64,000 nucleotides of DNA from Sporosarcina thermotolerans (GCF_030067815.1 NZ_CP125968.1:1728001-1792000), one strand, 5' to 3'; counted from the stretch's first letter, positions 41,568-52,712 are shown. Notes: generated from the sequence alone by a model not told the origin. Numbers and translations are program-made.

Positions 41568-42432
41568 TGACTGCAGCATTCAAATCCGTGGACTCTCCAT
41601 CCATGTCGAAATGGAGGGGGAGCCGCATCTTCCGACAATCATTTTTCTACATGGTTTTACAGGATCTACAGCTACGTGGCGTGAGGTCAGAGAACAATTT
41701 AGAGGAAGTTACAGGACTGTCTCGATCGACTTGACTGGGCATGGAAAAACAACAATTCCCGAAAATCCAGAACGATACTCGATGGAGGAGCAGATTGAAG
41801 ACCTGAACGAACTTATTGAACAGCTTTCAATCCAATCTTTTTATTTGGTAGGCTATTCGATGGGCGGGCGAATCGCCTTGGGGTATACGATAAAGTATCC
41901 TGAGCATGTGCGTGCTTTAATTCTTGAAAGTGCATCGCCAGGATTGAAGGAAGAGCTTGAAAGAGAACAACGTAGAAATGCGGATGCATTGCTTGCAAAG
42001 AAAATCACCGAAAATGGCATTACCTCTTTTGTCGACAAATGGGAGAACATTCCTTTATTCGAATCCCAAAAAAGCCTTTCAGAGAAGAAGCGGCAAGACG
42101 TCAGGACTGAACGGCTTCAGCAAAGCGAGATAGGACTTGCAAATAGTCTTTTAGGGATAGGAACAGGAAGTCAGAAATCTTATTGGGATGAACTTGAAAC
42201 GCTTAACACCGCGGTTTATCTCATAACCGGAGAGTTTGACGCGAAATTTGTTGCGATTGCCCGGGAAATGAAGAATCTTGTAGAAAAATGTCGACACTCT
42301 ATCGTTCCAGAAGTAGGACATGCAATTCACGTGGAAAATCCAAGTATCTTTGCTACAATGATTAAGGAGTATTTACACCAATTGAAGGAGGAAGAAAATG
42401 ACACGTCAATGGGAAACAATCCGTACATATGA
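41554..42432 (+). CDS. menH: SHCHC synthase, alpha/beta hydrolase fold
   Basis: Eliminates pyruvate from the MenD product to give SHCHC. The fold shows [15 protein letters not shown] (oxyanion region), nucleophile GYSMGG, and a late His in GHAIHVENP. About 292 residues from ATG 41554; ATG 41560 is an alternative. The 3' end overlaps menB by 35 bp, longer than usual, so a slip close to the end cannot be excluded. Confidence 0.9.
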   Translation: MEMNDDCSIQIRGLSIHVEMEGEPHLPTIIFLHGFTGSTATWREVREQFRGSYRTVSIDLTGHGKTTIPENPERYSMEEQIEDLNELIEQLSIQSFYLVGYSMGGRIALGYTIKYPEHVRALILESASPGLKEELEREQRRNADALLAKKITENGITSFVDKWENIPLFESQKSLSEKKRQDVRTERLQQSEIGLANSLLGIGTGSQKSYWDELETLNTAVYLITGEFDAKFVAIAREMKNLVEKCRHSIVPEVGHAIHVENPSIFATMIKEYLHQLKEEENDTSMGNNPYI

Positions 42433-43216
42433 AGATATTAAATACGAAAAGTATAACGGCATTGCGAAAGTGACGATCAACCGTCCAGAAGTTCGCAATG
42501 CATTCCGTCCTAAAACAGTAATGGAGTTAATCGATGCTTTTTCACGAGCACGGGATGATAGCAGCATCGGAGTCATCATACTGACAGGAGAAGGCGAAAA
42601 GGCATTTTGCTCAGGAGGAGACCAATCTGTCCGTGGACATGGAGGGTATGTCGGAGATGATGAAATTCCGCGTTTGAACGTCCTTGATCTACAAAGATTG
42701 ATCCGTGTAATTCCGAAGCCCGTCGTTGCAATGGTTGCGGGCTATGCAATCGGCGGAGGACATGTACTGCACGTCGTATGTGATCTAACGATTGCCGCAG
42801 ACAATGCTCGATTTGGACAAACAGGTCCGAAAGTCGGTTCATTTGACGCTGGCTATGGCTCGGGTTACTTGGCTCGCATCGTCGGCCATAAAAAAGCGAG
42901 AGAAATTTGGTTCCTATGCCGCCAGTACGATGCTCAGCAAGCATTGGATATGGGCCTAGTTAACACGGTTGTTCCATATGAGCAATTGGAAGATGAAACA
43001 GTACAATGGTGTGAAGAGATGCTTGCAATGAGCCCAACAGCGCTTCGCTTCATCAAAGCCGCCATGAATGCAGATACTGACGGTCTTGCTGGTCTTCAAC
43101 AAATGGCAGGGGATGCAACATTACTTTACTATACAACGGATGAAGCGAAGGAAGGAAGAGACGCATTCAAAGAGAAGCGTAAACCTGACTTTGGCCAATT
43201 CCCGAGATTCCCTTAA
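42398..43216 (+). CDS. menB: 1,4-dihydroxy-2-naphthoyl-CoA synthase
   Basis: A 272-residue crotonase-fold enzyme closing the naphthoquinone ring from o-succinylbenzoyl-CoA. Typical features: [71 protein letters not shown] precedes ATG 42398. Followed by a terminator before menE. Confidence 0.96.
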   Translation: MTRQWETIRTYEDIKYEKYNGIAKVTINRPEVRNAFRPKTVMELIDAFSRARDDSSIGVIILTGEGEKAFCSGGDQSVRGHGGYVGDDEIPRLNVLDLQRLIRVIPKPVVAMVAGYAIGGGHVLHVVCDLTIAADNARFGQTGPKVGSFDAGYGSGYLARIVGHKKAREIWFLCRQYDAQQALDMGLVNTVVPYEQLEDETVQWCEEMLAMSPTALRFIKAAMNADTDGLAGLQQMAGDATLLYYTTDEAKEGRDAFKEKRKPDFGQFPRFP

Positions 43217-43246
43217 TCATTTGATCAATAATGGGATAAAAATTTT

Positions 43247-43275
43247 AAAGCTGCCTTTGAATGGCAGCTTTTTTA
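43247..43275 (+). terminator. terminator between menB and menE
   Basis: Stem AAGCTGCC / GGCAGCTT, loop TTTGAAT, then TTTT. It lies 16 bp before the menE start and may reduce read-through into menE. Confidence 0.8.
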
Positions 43276-43290
43276 TTGAGGTGAAAAAAA

Positions 43291-44734
43291 TTGATACCTA
43301 ATTGGTTGTTGAAAAGATCCAGCCTGACACCAAGTCGGACAGCCCTTTCATTCTGTGGGAAACAATGGACGTTCCAAGAACTGAAACAAGAAGCCGATTT
43401 AATCGCGAGGAAATTAAGGATGAATGGTTTAGAAGAAGGTGATCGGATCGCCTTATTAGGACCATCCAATCCAGATATGGTGTTTGTTATACACGGCTGC
43501 TTACTAGTGGACTTGAAATTGTCATGCTGAATAGCAGATTGTCCACAAAAGAGATTTTATGGCAATTAGGCGATGCAAATGCATCCCTATTAATCGTTGA
43601 GGATGAACTATTAAGACAAACAAAGATTCAAGATGTCCCAATGATTACGTTTTCGTCCCTTCAGTCAAGCGAGCAACGAGATTTCACCATTTCTAAAATG
43701 TGGAATGGCTCGAGAACAATTACAATCATGTATACGTCAGGAACAACGGGATTTCCGAAAGGCGTCCGTCAGACAGCAGGTAACCATACATCAAGCGCAC
43801 TATCATCCGTATTGAATTTAGGTTTGACAGAAGAAGATAGCTGGCTTTGCACAATGCCCTTATTCCATATCAGCGGTTTTTCCATTCTTGTGAGATCGGT
43901 CATTTACGGGATGGAAGTGAAGCTTTACGAGAAATTTGATACAAAGACGATCGTCGATGAGATTAGGAATGGTACAGCAACAAGAATGTCAGTTGTTGCG
44001 ACAAGTTTACGGCGCATCCTTGAGGAGTTCGAAGAAACTGAAACTGTGGCTCATCCTACTTTCCGGACGATGTTAGCTGGAGGAGGACCCGTGCCGGACG
44101 ATTTCCTCAGAAGAGCCGAAAGCCGTAAGTTACCAGTATTACAAACGTACGGAATGACCGAAACAAGCTCACAGACGGCTACGTTATCTTCGGAAGATGC
44201 TTTGCGTAAATCCGGATCTGCAGGCAAACCACTCTTTTTTAACCAAATTAAAATCAGAGATACTGAACAACCGGGAGAGTTAGGTGAAGTTCTTATTGCG
44301 GGTCCCCATGTAACTCCTGGTTATATCGGACACGCTGTAGATAGGGATCCATTAGAGGATGGTTGGTTGCCAACTGGTGACATCGGGTATTTTGACGACG
44401 AAGGATATTTATTCATCGTTGATAGGCGATCGGACTTAATCATTTCTGGTGGAGAGAATATTTATCCGGCAGAAGTGGAAAACGCTTTGCTTAGCCATCC
44501 ACTGGTAAAGGAAGCGGGTGTGTGTGGTCAAAGCCATCCAGTATGGGGCAGTGTGCCAGTCGCCTTTATTGTTTTAAGTGGAGATGTTGCTGAAGAAGAA
44601 TTGGACATGCACTGTGGGAATTACTTGCACGATATAAGATTCCTAAAGCTTATTATTTTGTAGATCAGTTGCCACGCAATGCATCGAATAAATTATTAAG
44701 ACGTGAATTAAAAGAATGGGCTTCTTTGAAATAA
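43291..44734 (+). CDS. menE: o-succinylbenzoate-CoA ligase (two frameshifts)
   Basis: Adenylate-forming ligase that activates o-succinylbenzoate for MenB; about 480 residues. P-loop-like MYTSGTTGFPKGV, TYGMTETSSQ and GDIGYFDDEGYLFIVDRRSD are present. Slips: at about 43505 (HGCLL then SGLEIVMLNSRLSTKE in the next frame) and at about 44626 (one G short; ARYKIPKAYYFVDQLPR follows, including the catalytic-domain C-terminal Lys in ASNKLLRRELKEW). TTG 43291 has GAGGTG nine bases upstream. menC is not in this cluster. Confidence 0.9.
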
Positions 44735-44739
44735 ATTAT

Positions 44740-44777
44740 AAATGCCACCAACGTTTTTAGACGAAGGTGGCATTTAA
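44740..44777. terminator. bidirectional terminator menE / zinc-binding gene
   Basis: AAATGCCACC and GGTGGCATTT form a 10-bp stem with a 16-nt loop. Confidence 0.75.
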
Positions 44778-44778
44778 A

Positions 44779-45732
44779 TTATTTTCCGGAAAGAGCTTGT
44801 TCAAGAACACGTAAGTTACGTTCCATTAGCGTAAAATACGTCTCATTGTTCTTTACATCTTCTTGTGTAAGAACACCTAAATTATGGAGCGTCAATGATT
44901 CGGCGCCGATTTCCTTTCTGACGACTTCAGTCAGTTTGGATGATACATTTTGCTCGAATAAGATATAGTGAATCTGTTCTTCTTTTGCTTGCTCAACAAT
45001 TTGTGTAAGTTGTTTTTGCGAAGGCTCGCTTTGTGAGTTCAAACCTGCTATCGCTACTTGAGTTAAACCATATTCATTGGCGATATAGCCAAATGCAGCA
45101 TGGGAGACAAAAAAGGTTTTTGTTTTCGCATTGGCTGACAATTCCTTGAAACGTTCATCGAGTTCTATTAAATCGTCTTCCAATAAGCTGAAATTCTTGC
45201 TGAAGCTTTCTTCTTGATCGGGCATTTTAGCGATAAGCGACTCTTTTATTGAAGCTGCCAATTCGATACTTAGTTTAGGAGAAATCCAAACATGGGGATC
45301 GAAATGTCCATGATCGTGATCTTCATCTTCATGTTCTTCATGTGATCCCTCTTTTAATTGATCGTCCGAAATAGAATTCCCGGTTGCCACCAATTCAACA
45401 TGCTCACCCTTTAACGTCTTTTGAGCATTCTCAACAAATCCTTCCAAACCGAGACCTATGTAAAAGAACAAATCTGCATCAGATAGGGCTATCATATCTT
45501 TTTGTGTAGGGTCGAATGAATGTTCATCTGCTCCAACAGGGTAAATGGAATGGACATCGACAAATTCTCCGCCAATCCGCTCCGTGAAGTATTGTAGGGG
45601 ATAAACGGTAGTATACACAGATAGCGTGTTTCTGTTTTTCGTTTCTATCGCGCCATTATCATCCTTGTTCCCGCATGCACTAACTAATAATGTAAGAATG
45701 AGCATGAGGGGAATGAGTAATTTTTTATTCAT
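44779..45732 (-). CDS. zinc ABC transporter substrate-binding lipoprotein
   Basis: A 317-residue cluster A-I metal-binding lipoprotein (ZnuA/AdcA type): signal peptide ending LLVSACGN (lipobox Cys20), then metal-ligand regions with HSFDP, HVWISP, SHAAFGYIANEYG and a His/Asp/Glu-rich loop (HEDEDHDHGHFDPH) typical of zinc-specific members. ABC ATPase and permease genes are not adjacent, so its partner must lie elsewhere. ATG 45732 has GGAGG upstream. Confidence 0.9.
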   Translation of the reverse strand: MNKKLLIPLMLILTLLVSACGNKDDNGAIETKNRNTLSVYTTVYPLQYFTERIGGEFVDVHSIYPVGADEHSFDPTQKDMIALSDADLFFYIGLGLEGFVENAQKTLKGEHVELVATGNSISDDQLKEGSHEEHEDEDHDHGHFDPHVWISPKLSIELAASIKESLIAKMPDQEESFSKNFSLLEDDLIELDERFKELSANAKTKTFFVSHAAFGYIANEYGLTQVAIAGLNSQSEPSQKQLTQIVEQAKEEQIHYILFEQNVSSKLTEVVRKEIGAESLTLHNLGVLTQEDVKNNETYFTLMERNLRVLEQALSGK

Positions 45733-45855
45733 AATAAAATTTCCTCCGTCACTAACTGTAATCGTTCCGATTTATAATGCTTTCTTATAATACAAGAAGA
45801 ATGGGATTTTAGCAAGAACAAAGAAACAGCCCAGTTCGTGTTGTTAGTGATGTTG

Positions 45856-46086
45856 TCAATTCTCTTTGTTAATCCTTTCAGGCACTGGGTCAAACCCGCC
45901 TTCATGAAATGGATGGCATTTTGAAATTCGACGTATCGCAAGCCAAGAACCTTTCATTGCACCATGTTTTTGTATTGCTTCAACACCATAGTGGGAACAA
46001 GTAGGATAAAAACGGCAGGTTGGCGGAGTTAGTGGAGAGATTATTTTTTGATATATTTTAATAAGGCCGATCAATATTGTTTTCAT
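45856..46086 (-). CDS. yidD: membrane protein insertion efficiency factor
   Basis: A 76-residue YidD (YtjA) protein with the invariant [15 protein letters not shown] and [12 protein letters not shown] motifs. Thought to help YidC-type insertion of membrane proteins. ATG 46086 follows AAGGAGCC. The 123-bp space to the zinc lipoprotein contains no gene. Confidence 0.93.
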   Translation of the reverse strand: MKTILIGLIKIYQKIISPLTPPTCRFYPTCSHYGVEAIQKHGAMKGSWLAIRRISKCHPFHEGGFDPVPERINKEN

Positions 46087-46180
46087 TTTAAAGGCTCCTT
46101 CATTTGCATATATGTTTAGTTTATTTGTTCCGGTGGTAAATTAACAGGGAGAAGCATTATAAATGAAAAGAGGTTTTTTC

Positions 46181-46630
46181 ATGACTAAAGAATTAATAGA
46201 AGAACTGAATGTACAAGTGTCTACATGGTCGGTCATGTATGCAAAATTGCATAATTATCATTGGTATGTAAAAGGGAAACAATTTTTTACGCTCCATGAA
46301 AAATTTGAAGAGCTTTACAATGAGGCAACGGCTCATATGGATGAGATTGCCGAAAGGATTTTGACACTTGGAGGCAATCCGACAGCGACCTTAACGGAGC
46401 ATTTGGAGCAGTCTGTCGTTAAAGAGGCGAAAGGCAACGAACAAGCCGAGGAAATGGTGAAGACGATTGCTGACGACTTCGGTAAAATTATGAAGTCGTT
46501 GAAGAAAGGCATGGATGTCGCTTCGCAAGAGGGTGATGATATGACGGAAGATATATTGAATGCAACCTACCAAAGCATCGAAAAGCATCAATGGATGTTG
46601 AATGCATTCCTTGGTGAGTCGAATAAATGA
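46181..46630 (+). CDS. dps: Dps family ferritin-like DNA-protection protein
   Basis: A 149-residue Dps that stores iron and protects DNA from peroxide. The intersubunit ferroxidase ligands are visible with exact family spacing: His27 (HNYHWYVKG), His39 (FFTLHEKF), Asp54 and Glu58 (AHMDEIAERI). ATG 46181 follows AGAGG; an in-frame ATG at 46163 lacks a site. Confidence 0.95.
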   Translation: MTKELIEELNVQVSTWSVMYAKLHNYHWYVKGKQFFTLHEKFEELYNEATAHMDEIAERILTLGGNPTATLTEHLEQSVVKEAKGNEQAEEMVKTIADDFGKIMKSLKKGMDVASQEGDDMTEDILNATYQSIEKHQWMLNAFLGESNK

Positions 46631-46692
46631 TAGGAATGTCTTGAATTATCGACTATTTCTCCGATAAAGTAATATGTAAGGAGGAATGGGCA

Positions 46693-46878
46693 ATGAACAT
46701 AAATTCTATCATGGCAAGCCAATTGAGAAGTCTACAATCGACTGTTCAAATGAGCGTCATGAATAAAGCGTTATCCATTAACACGGCGGCGGTGACTGAT
46801 ATGCTTCAAAGTATGGAGGATCAACCTTCTGCTGCCCTGCATCCTCATAAAGGGATGTCCATCGATGTGAAGGCATAA
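46693..46878 (+). CDS. YjfB-like putative motility protein
   Basis: A 61-residue protein (MNINSIMASQLRSLQSTVQM) of the small YjfB family annotated as putative motility protein. The pattern of alternating hydrophobic residues and Ser/Thr/Gln resembles flagellin-type helices. AAGGAGG lies upstream of ATG 46693. Biochemical role is unknown. Confidence 0.75.
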   Translation: MNINSIMASQLRSLQSTVQMSVMNKALSINTAAVTDMLQSMEDQPSAALHPHKGMSIDVKA

Positions 46879-46883
46879 TTAAT

Positions 46884-46927
46884 GAGCACGGATTCCTATT
46901 AAATTTATAGGAGTTCGTGCTTTGTTT
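46884..46927 (+). terminator. terminator after yjfB-like gene
   Basis: Arms AGCACG-TCCTAT and ATAGGA-CGTGCT with a small internal loop, followed by TTGTTTTC. Confidence 0.8.
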
Positions 46928-46990
46928 TCATTTACATGCATTGTTTGACAGGAGTGAACCATACTAATAAAAAAAGGATGGGACATTCAC

Positions 46991-47353
46991 ATGGATAATG
47001 ATAAAGTAAGGATGTATGTTTCAATTGCTAATCAACAAGTCTATTCGCATAAAGATGATTCGCCTTGGGAATATGAAGTAGAAATGAGCAGAGAGTTTCT
47101 TCCTGTTTTTAATCAATTATTTTCACAAATAGGGCGTTTGGAGTTCAGTAATCTACTCAGAGGCCATTCGCGGCCATTTTTCCAGTATCATTATGATCGG
47201 GATAACCATGACATTGATCTTAGAACGATGAAATTGTATGCGTTAATTCATGAATTTACGGATGATGAGACGAAGAAGTTCATCGAGAAATTGCCTTACT
47301 TCACAAGGGGCAATCCGAAGATAACATCGGCTCCCGTTCAACCATTTAGTTGA
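46991..47353 (+). CDS. conserved-looking hypothetical protein, 120 residues
   Basis: A soluble acidic/basic mixed protein starting MDNDKVRMYVSIANQQVYSH with AAGGATGGG before ATG 46991. It contains GHSRPFFQYHYDRDNHDID and FTDDETKKFIEKLP. No hydrophobic segment and no family recognised. It sits just upstream of the NUDIX gene ytkD and could be cotranscribed. Confidence 0.65.
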   Translation: MDNDKVRMYVSIANQQVYSHKDDSPWEYEVEMSREFLPVFNQLFSQIGRLEFSNLLRGHSRPFFQYHYDRDNHDIDLRTMKLYALIHEFTDDETKKFIEKLPYFTRGNPKITSAPVQPFS

Positions 47354-47373
47354 CTGAAAGGACGTGAAGTCAT

Positions 47374-47838
47374 ATAACTACAACATTTAAGGACCTACGA
47401 GGTGCACATGTTGAGCTAACTTTCGGAGAAAACCGCTTTGGAATGGAAGCCCGACATGTGCTTATTGTTTTAAAACATAATGGTAAATGGCTATTAACCC
47501 GCCATTCAATCCGTGGAATAGAATTCCCGGGCGGCAAAGCGGAAGAGGGAGAGTCAATCGAAGAAGCGGCAATCAGGGAAACGATTGAAGAGACTGGTGC
47601 CACGATAACCGATTTAGTGAAGTTCGCGGAATACGTCGTTATGAGTAATGTGACATTTTGTAAAGCGGTGTTTACCGGAAAAGTCTCGATGATTGATGAA
47701 AATCCGACGTTGTTTGAAACGGAAGGCGCTTTATGGATGACTGCTGAGGAATTAAATGACTGTAAGGAGTTAAGTTTTCATATGAAAGATGCTGGTATGG
47801 TTGAAATTCGTAAGTGGGTGGAAACGTATGTACAATAA
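47374..47838 (+). CDS. ytkD: NUDIX nucleoside triphosphatase YtkD-like, start codon unclear
   Basis: A NUDIX hydrolase with the box [18 protein letters not shown] followed by IEETGA, similar to B. subtilis YtkD (8-oxo-dGTP/nucleotide hydrolase). The first in-frame ATG is 47443, but coding similarity ([20 protein letters not shown]) continues upstream to 47377. The only codon in start position is ATA at 47374, 11 bp after AAAGGA; no ATG, GTG or TTG exists between the stop at 47365 and 47443. It overlaps the next gene by 11 bp. Confidence 0.8.
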   Translation: MTTTFKDLRGAHVELTFGENRFGMEARHVLIVLKHNGKWLLTRHSIRGIEFPGGKAEEGESIEEAAIRETIEETGATITDLVKFAEYVVMSNVTFCKAVFTGKVSMIDENPTLFETEGALWMTAEELNDCKELSFHMKDAGMVEIRKWVETYVQ

Positions 47839-48613
47839 CGGGGCTATTTTACATAGAAGAGAGTATCCTTCGCCGAATCCCCACGTCCGCCTTGAAGAAA
47901 TTACGTATTGGTCGGACGGCTTCAAAGTAAAAGGATTGTTAGCTGAACCGATTGTTGAAGGGCAATATGAAGGAATCATTTATTTACGCGGCGGCATTCA
48001 ACATGTCGGAATGGTTAGACCCTCCCGAATTGCACAGTTTGCTTCACAAGGCTTCGTTGTGTTCGCACCTTACTACCGTGGAAACAGAGGCGGGGAAGGG
48101 CGAGATGAGTTTGCTGGAGATGACCGACAAGACGCAGTAAATGCCGTTGAAGTGTTAAAGCAAAGCACAAGTGTAAATAAGGAAAGAATTCATCTCTATG
48201 CCTTTTCTCGTGGTGGAATTATGGCGTTATGGACAGCCATCATAAGGGAGGATATTACATCCGTTGTTACATGGGCTGGAGTTTCAGATGTCGTTTTTAC
48301 ATACAATGAACGAAAAGATATGCGCCGAATGATGAAGCGAGTCATCGGTGGCACTCCTAATAGTATGCCTGATGCTTATCGCGAGCGTACTGCATTGTTT
48401 AGGGTTGATGAAATAGATGCTCCAGTGTTAATTATACATGGAATAAAGGATGATAATGTTTCATTCGAACAGGCCGTATTATTGGAAAATGCATTAAGGG
48501 AACATAATAAATCATATAAGACTTGGTATTTTCCAGAGTATACACATTACTTTCCTGCCCTGCACAATGCTCAAATTGTAAGAGACTTATGCAATTGGAT
48601 GAAGGAACAATAA
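47828..48613 (+). CDS. ytmA: S9-type alpha/beta hydrolase (YtmA-like)
   Basis: A 261-residue prolyl-oligopeptidase-like hydrolase. Triad candidates: Ser in [12 protein letters not shown], Asp in [13 protein letters not shown], His in PEYTHYF. Similar to the YtmA peptidase located in the same ytkD-pckA-metK neighbourhood of B. subtilis. ATG 47828 overlaps the ytkD stop by 11 bp; the longer reading from 47789 lies inside ytkD. Confidence 0.85.
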   Translation: MYNNGAILHRREYPSPNPHVRLEEITYWSDGFKVKGLLAEPIVEGQYEGIIYLRGGIQHVGMVRPSRIAQFASQGFVVFAPYYRGNRGGEGRDEFAGDDRQDAVNAVEVLKQSTSVNKERIHLYAFSRGGIMALWTAIIREDITSVVTWAGVSDVVFTYNERKDMRRMMKRVIGGTPNSMPDAYRERTALFRVDEIDAPVLIIHGIKDDNVSFEQAVLLENALREHNKSYKTWYFPEYTHYFPALHNAQIVRDLCNWMKEQ

Positions 48614-48618
48614 ATTAG

Positions 48619-48692
48619 AAATCCCCTCCAGAGAATATCTCTATAGGGGATTTTAAATATAAGCAGCTGAATTTTATTTCAGCTGCTTTTTC
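48619..48692. terminator. two hairpins after ytmA
   Basis: Hairpin 1 AAATCCCCT / AGGGGATTT (48619-48654); hairpin 2 AAGCAGCTGAA / TTCAGCTGCTT (48661-48688) with TTTTT after it. The second also ends the convergent minus-strand gene. Confidence 0.88.
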
Positions 48693-48696
48693 CTAG

Positions 48697-49199
48697 TTAT
48701 TTGGAATGTACGTTGAGGGGTGGAGGGATGATCCATCCTTTTTTCTTATTAAGCTCTAATAATTTTGCACCGAACATAAGACGATCGGCATGGAATTTGG
48801 CGAACATCATCGCGATATCTTCACGTAAGCATTGACCAAGGACCTGACTACAGGAAACAAGTCCTTGCCCTACGTTAATGGATACCGCACCACTTATTTC
48901 TGGATCCATAAATCGTGCACCTATAGGAATCTCTTCTGCATTCGCCTTAGCACGTTCAGGCAATGATGGAGGAGGAGTCACTCCATTATCCTTTAACACC
49001 TTGTCCACAGCTTTATTCTCGGCTTTCATCATTTCAATGGCTTCCCTTAATAGTTCAATCAGATCCTCATCGCCGGCATGGTTGATGAATGCTTCATAAC
49101 CACTGATCAATCCTTTATTTGCTCCGAATATGCCCAACAACCAATTACCTCACCATAATGCATTGGCTCGTCTTTAGGATTTCCGCTTAAAATGCCCAT
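48697..49199 (-). CDS. DUF3231 family protein (one frameshift)
   Basis: A protein of about 167 residues: ATG 49199 after GAGGGAAG gives MGILSGNPKDEPMHYGEVIG, the usual DUF3231 start, then at about 49143 the frame shifts into LLGIFGANKGLISGYEAFIN. The remaining body (NHAGDEDLIELLREAI, DNGVTPPPSLPERAKA, ARFMDPEISGAVS) is typical of the family, a ferritin-like helical bundle of unknown function in sporeformers. A one-base deletion explains the break. Confidence 0.8.
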
Positions 49200-49313
49200 T
49201 TTTTCTTCCCTCATTTCTTCATGTTTTCCATTAAATCATGGATCATTATTTAGTATGTGAATGAAATGCATTCCTATTCACTTTCAATCAATTGGACAAT
49301 CGTTAACTTCTTT

Positions 49314-49364
49314 TGTAAAAAATAAAAAATGCCAAGAAAAACGTATTGTTTTTCTTGGCATATA
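49314..49364 (-). terminator. pckA terminator
   Basis: Near-perfect 15-bp stem ATGCCAAGAAAAAC / GTTTTTCTTGGCAT with loop GTATT, followed on the minus strand by TTTTTTATTTTTT. Confidence 0.92.
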
Positions 49365-49386
49365 TGATACTAATAGAAAGCTTTTA

Positions 49387-50973
49387 TTAAGCAATCGGTC
49401 CGCCTTTTAGTGTAATCTCTTCAGAGACATGACCGAATTTCTTGAAGTTTTCACGGAAAAGGTCCGCTAATTCTTTTGCTTTTTCATCGTATGCTGCAGG
49501 ATCGCTCCACGCATTGCGAGGGTTCAACACTTCGCTTGGCACACCTTCAATAGCTTTTGGCATAGCAAGGCCAAAAATTGCATTTTCTTCAAATTCAACA
49601 TCAGTTAATTCGCCAGCAATTGCAGCACGGACCATTGTACGTGTATGTTTCAATTCCATACGTTTACCAACTCCGTAAACGCCACCCGTCCAACCAGTGT
49701 TTACAAGGAATACTTGTGCATCATGCTCATCGATTTTCTTACCAAGCATTTCAGCGTACACAGTCGCTGGAAGCGGTAGGAATGGAGAACCGAAGCATGT
49801 TGAGAAAGTAGCCTCAGGTGCAGTAATGCCACGCTCAGTTCCTGCAAGCTTCGATGTGAAACCGCTTAGGAAGTGATACATCGCTTGTTCTTTCGTCAAT
49901 TTCGAAATTGGAGGTAACACGCCAAACGCATCCGCAGTTAGGAACACGATTGCTTTCGGATGTCCTGCAACGGACGGTGTTACGATGTTTTCGATATTTT
50001 GGATTGGATAAGCTGCACGTGTATTTTCAGTTAATGAACTATCGTCATAATCTGGGATACGTGTTTCTGGGTCAAGCACAACGTTTTCAAGAACTGAACC
50101 GAATTGGATCGCTCCAAAGATTTCTGGTTCCTTTTCTTGAGACAAGTTGACGCATTTTGCGTAACATCCACCTTCGATGTTGAATACACCGTTATCAGAC
50201 CAGCCGTGCTCATCATCACCGATCAACTTACGGTTAGCATCAGCGGAAAGAGTCGTTTTTCCTGTACCTGAAAGGCCGAAGAATAGGGCAACATCGCCTT
50301 CTTCACCAACGTTTGCTGAACAGTGCATAGGAAGAATTCCGCGCTCAGGAAGCAAGTAGTTCATGACAGAGAAAATCGATTTTTTCATTTCTCCTGCGTA
50401 TTCTGTTCCTCCGATAAGGACAATGCGCTTCTCAAGTGATACAATGATGAAAGTCTCGGATTTCGTGCCGTCGACTGCTGGATCTGCTTTGAAAGATGGA
50501 GCAGCAAGTATTGTAAATTGTGCTTCATGTGCTTTCAATTCTTCTTCAGTAGGTCGGATGAATAGATTCTGAACAAATAGGTTTTGCCAAGCGAATTCAT
50601 TAATAATTTGAATGGAAAGCTGTGAATCTTTATCAGCTCCTGCAAAGCCTTTAAAAACGAATAGTTCGTCTTTCTTTTTTAGATGGTTAATCACTTTTGT
50701 ATATAATGAATCAAATAATTCACTGGAAATCGGTTGGTTAACTTTGCCCCAATCGATCTTATCTTTGGAAGAATCTTCTTCGACTGTGTACTTATCTCCA
50801 GGTGAACGGCCAGTATACTTTCCAGTTTGCGCAGTAAGTGCTCCATCTGCAGAAAGTTTAGCTTCTCCACGAGCTGTCGCTTTTTCAACTAACTCTGCCA
50901 CTGAAGGCTGGATGTTTACGTTATTGCCTGAAAGTAACTCATGTAGTCCGTTTTCAATTTTCGCTGAGATCAT
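49387..50973 (-). CDS. pckA: phosphoenolpyruvate carboxykinase (ATP)
   Basis: A 528-residue gluconeogenic enzyme converting oxaloacetate to phosphoenolpyruvate. Features: [27 protein letters not shown]-loop [11 protein letters not shown] and [11 protein letters not shown]. Intact. ATG 50973 follows AAAGGACGG; upstream extension to 51078 is not supported. Divergent from the metK riboswitch leader, as in B. subtilis (metK-pckA). Confidence 0.96.
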   Translation of the reverse strand: MISAKIENGLHELLSGNNVNIQPSVAELVEKATARGEAKLSADGALTAQTGKYTGRSPGDKYTVEEDSSKDKIDWGKVNQPISSELFDSLYTKVINHLKKKDELFVFKGFAGADKDSQLSIQIINEFAWQNLFVQNLFIRPTEEELKAHEAQFTILAAPSFKADPAVDGTKSETFIIVSLEKRIVLIGGTEYAGEMKKSIFSVMNYLLPERGILPMHCSANVGEEGDVALFFGLSGTGKTTLSADANRKLIGDDEHGWSDNGVFNIEGGCYAKCVNLSQEKEPEIFGAIQFGSVLENVVLDPETRIPDYDDSSLTENTRAAYPIQNIENIVTPSVAGHPKAIVFLTADAFGVLPPISKLTKEQAMYHFLSGFTSKLAGTERGITAPEATFSTCFGSPFLPLPATVYAEMLGKKIDEHDAQVFLVNTGWTGGVYGVGKRMELKHTRTMVRAAIAGELTDVEFEENAIFGLAMPKAIEGVPSEVLNPRNAWSDPAAYDEKAKELADLFRENFKKFGHVSEEITLKGGPIA

Positions 50974-51144
50974 TTTGTTCGTACCGTCCTTTGCGTGTAA
51001 TCCCGAGTCACGGGTGTCATCACATTTCGTAAATAGTATAACACATTTAGAATAATAGTCTATACTAATTGAAAACACAAGCGGTTAGATCAAAAATATT
51101 TGACAAAACCACTTTCTTTACTTACTATTGTTAGATGAACGGAT

Positions 51145-51261
51145 ACTCTTATCCCGAGCTGGCGGAGGGACAGGCCCTATGAAGCCCGGCAACCTGCGCA
51201 TATATACCTGCGAGAAGGTGCCAAACCTGGAGCAAGGTTGAATTCCTTGGACGATAAGAGT
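51145..51261 (+). promoter_or_regulatory. SAM-I riboswitch (S-box)
   Basis: P1 stem ACTCTTATC / GATAAGAGT encloses the S-box core: GGCGGAGGGACAGGCCCTATG, AAGCCCGGCAACC and GGTGCCAAACCTGGAGCAAGG (G-A kink-turn and SAM-binding elements). It lies 185 bp before metK. SAM binding should stabilise the downstream terminator and lower metK expression. Confidence 0.96.
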
Positions 51262-51285
51262 GAAAGGTGCTGCTTTTGAAATTCT

Positions 51286-51325
51286 GCCTTTCCTCATGTA
51301 TATTTACGTGAGCGAAGGGCTTTTT
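51286..51325 (+). terminator. riboswitch expression-platform terminator
   Basis: GCCTTTCCTCA pairs with TGAGCGAAGGGC, followed by TTTTT. The overlapping GAAAGGTGC...GCCTTTC pairing (51262-51292) is the candidate antiterminator. Confidence 0.75.
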
Positions 51326-51446
51326 ATATTCATTTTACAGGCCCTTAATCCTTGTGTATGTTGACGTCGACTCTCTAGGCGCTGAACTTACTGGGACAAT
51401 TAGAGTACCGTATCAATATTTGCAAGCTGTTAAGGAGGAAACAACA

Positions 51447-52649
51447 ATGACAAATCGCCGACTGTTTACATCGGAATCGGTAACTGAAGGACATCCGGAC
51501 AAAATGTGCGATCAGATTTCTGACGCTATTTTGGACGCGATTTTAGAGGAAGACCCAAATGCACGCGTGGCGTGTGAAACGACAATTACAACAGGATTAG
51601 TTCTTGTTATAGGTGAAATTACAACAACTACCTATGTCGACATTCCGAAAGTTGTACGGGATACAGTGAAAGAAATCGGGTACACACGTGCTAAATTCGG
51701 ATTCGACTGGGAAACTTCATCTGTTTTAACTTCGATTGACGAGCAGTCCCCAGACATCGCGGCAAGCGTGGATCAGGCGCTTGAAGCAAGAGAAGGAACA
51801 ATGACAGATGCGGAGCTTGACGCAATCGGAGCTGGTGACCAAGGATTGATGTTCGGTTTTGCATGTAATGAAACACCTGAACTCATGCCGATGCCTATTA
51901 GTTTATCCCATAAACTTGCCCGCCGCCTTGCTGAAGTACGTAAAGAAGATATTCTTACTTATCTGCGTCCGGACGGAAAAACACAAGTAACAGTAGAATA
52001 TGATGAAAATAATAATCCTGTCCGTATTGACACGATTGTTATTTCGACTCAACACTCTCCTGATGTGACACTTGAAGAAATTCAAAGAGATTTGAAAGAA
52101 CAAGTTATTCAGCCGGTCGTCCCTGCGGAGTTATTAGATGAAGAAACTAAATACTTCATCAACCCTTCAGGCCGTTTCGTTATCGGTGGCCCACAAGGGG
52201 ATGCAGGATTGACGGGACGTAAAATCATCGTTGACACATACGGCGGCTATGCACGTCATGGCGGTGGTGCATTCTCCGGGAAGGATGCTACAAAAGTGGA
52301 CCGTTCCGCTTCATATGCTGCGCGCTATGTTGCGAAGAATATCGTTGCAGCTGGGCTTGCGGATCGTTGTGAAGTGCAATTGGCATATGCAATCGGTGTG
52401 GCGAAGCCAGTTTCTATTTCGATTGATACATTCGGAACAGGTAAAGTAGAGGAAAGCAAGCTTGTGGAAATCGTGCGTGAGTTATTCGATTTACGCCCTG
52501 CAGGCATCATTAAAATGCTTGACCTTCGCCGTCCAATTTACAAACAAACAGCAGCCTATGGCCATTTCGGTCGTACAGACGTTGAACTTCCTTGGGAGAT
52601 CACGGATAAGGCGGAAGAATTGAAGGATAGAGCTGGATTGTCTAATTAA
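51447..52649 (+). CDS. metK: S-adenosylmethionine synthetase
   Basis: A 400-residue enzyme making SAM from methionine and ATP. Motifs [30 protein letters not shown] and [17 protein letters not shown] are diagnostic. AAGGAGGAAAC precedes ATG 51447. Under SAM-I riboswitch control. Intact. Confidence 0.97.
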   Translation: MTNRRLFTSESVTEGHPDKMCDQISDAILDAILEEDPNARVACETTITTGLVLVIGEITTTTYVDIPKVVRDTVKEIGYTRAKFGFDWETSSVLTSIDEQSPDIAASVDQALEAREGTMTDAELDAIGAGDQGLMFGFACNETPELMPMPISLSHKLARRLAEVRKEDILTYLRPDGKTQVTVEYDENNNPVRIDTIVISTQHSPDVTLEEIQRDLKEQVIQPVVPAELLDEETKYFINPSGRFVIGGPQGDAGLTGRKIIVDTYGGYARHGGGAFSGKDATKVDRSASYAARYVAKNIVAAGLADRCEVQLAYAIGVAKPVSISIDTFGTGKVEESKLVEIVRELFDLRPAGIIKMLDLRRPIYKQTAAYGHFGRTDVELPWEITDKAEELKDRAGLSN

Positions 52650-52671
52650 TAATTGGATGATTGAATAAAGA

Positions 52672-52712
52672 GACAGGAAGAATGGAGAAATCCAGCCTTC
52701 CTGTTTTTTATT
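52672..52712 (+). terminator. metK terminator
   Basis: ACAGGAAG and CTTCCTGT arms with a 14-nt loop, followed by TTTTTTATTTT. Confidence 0.85.
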
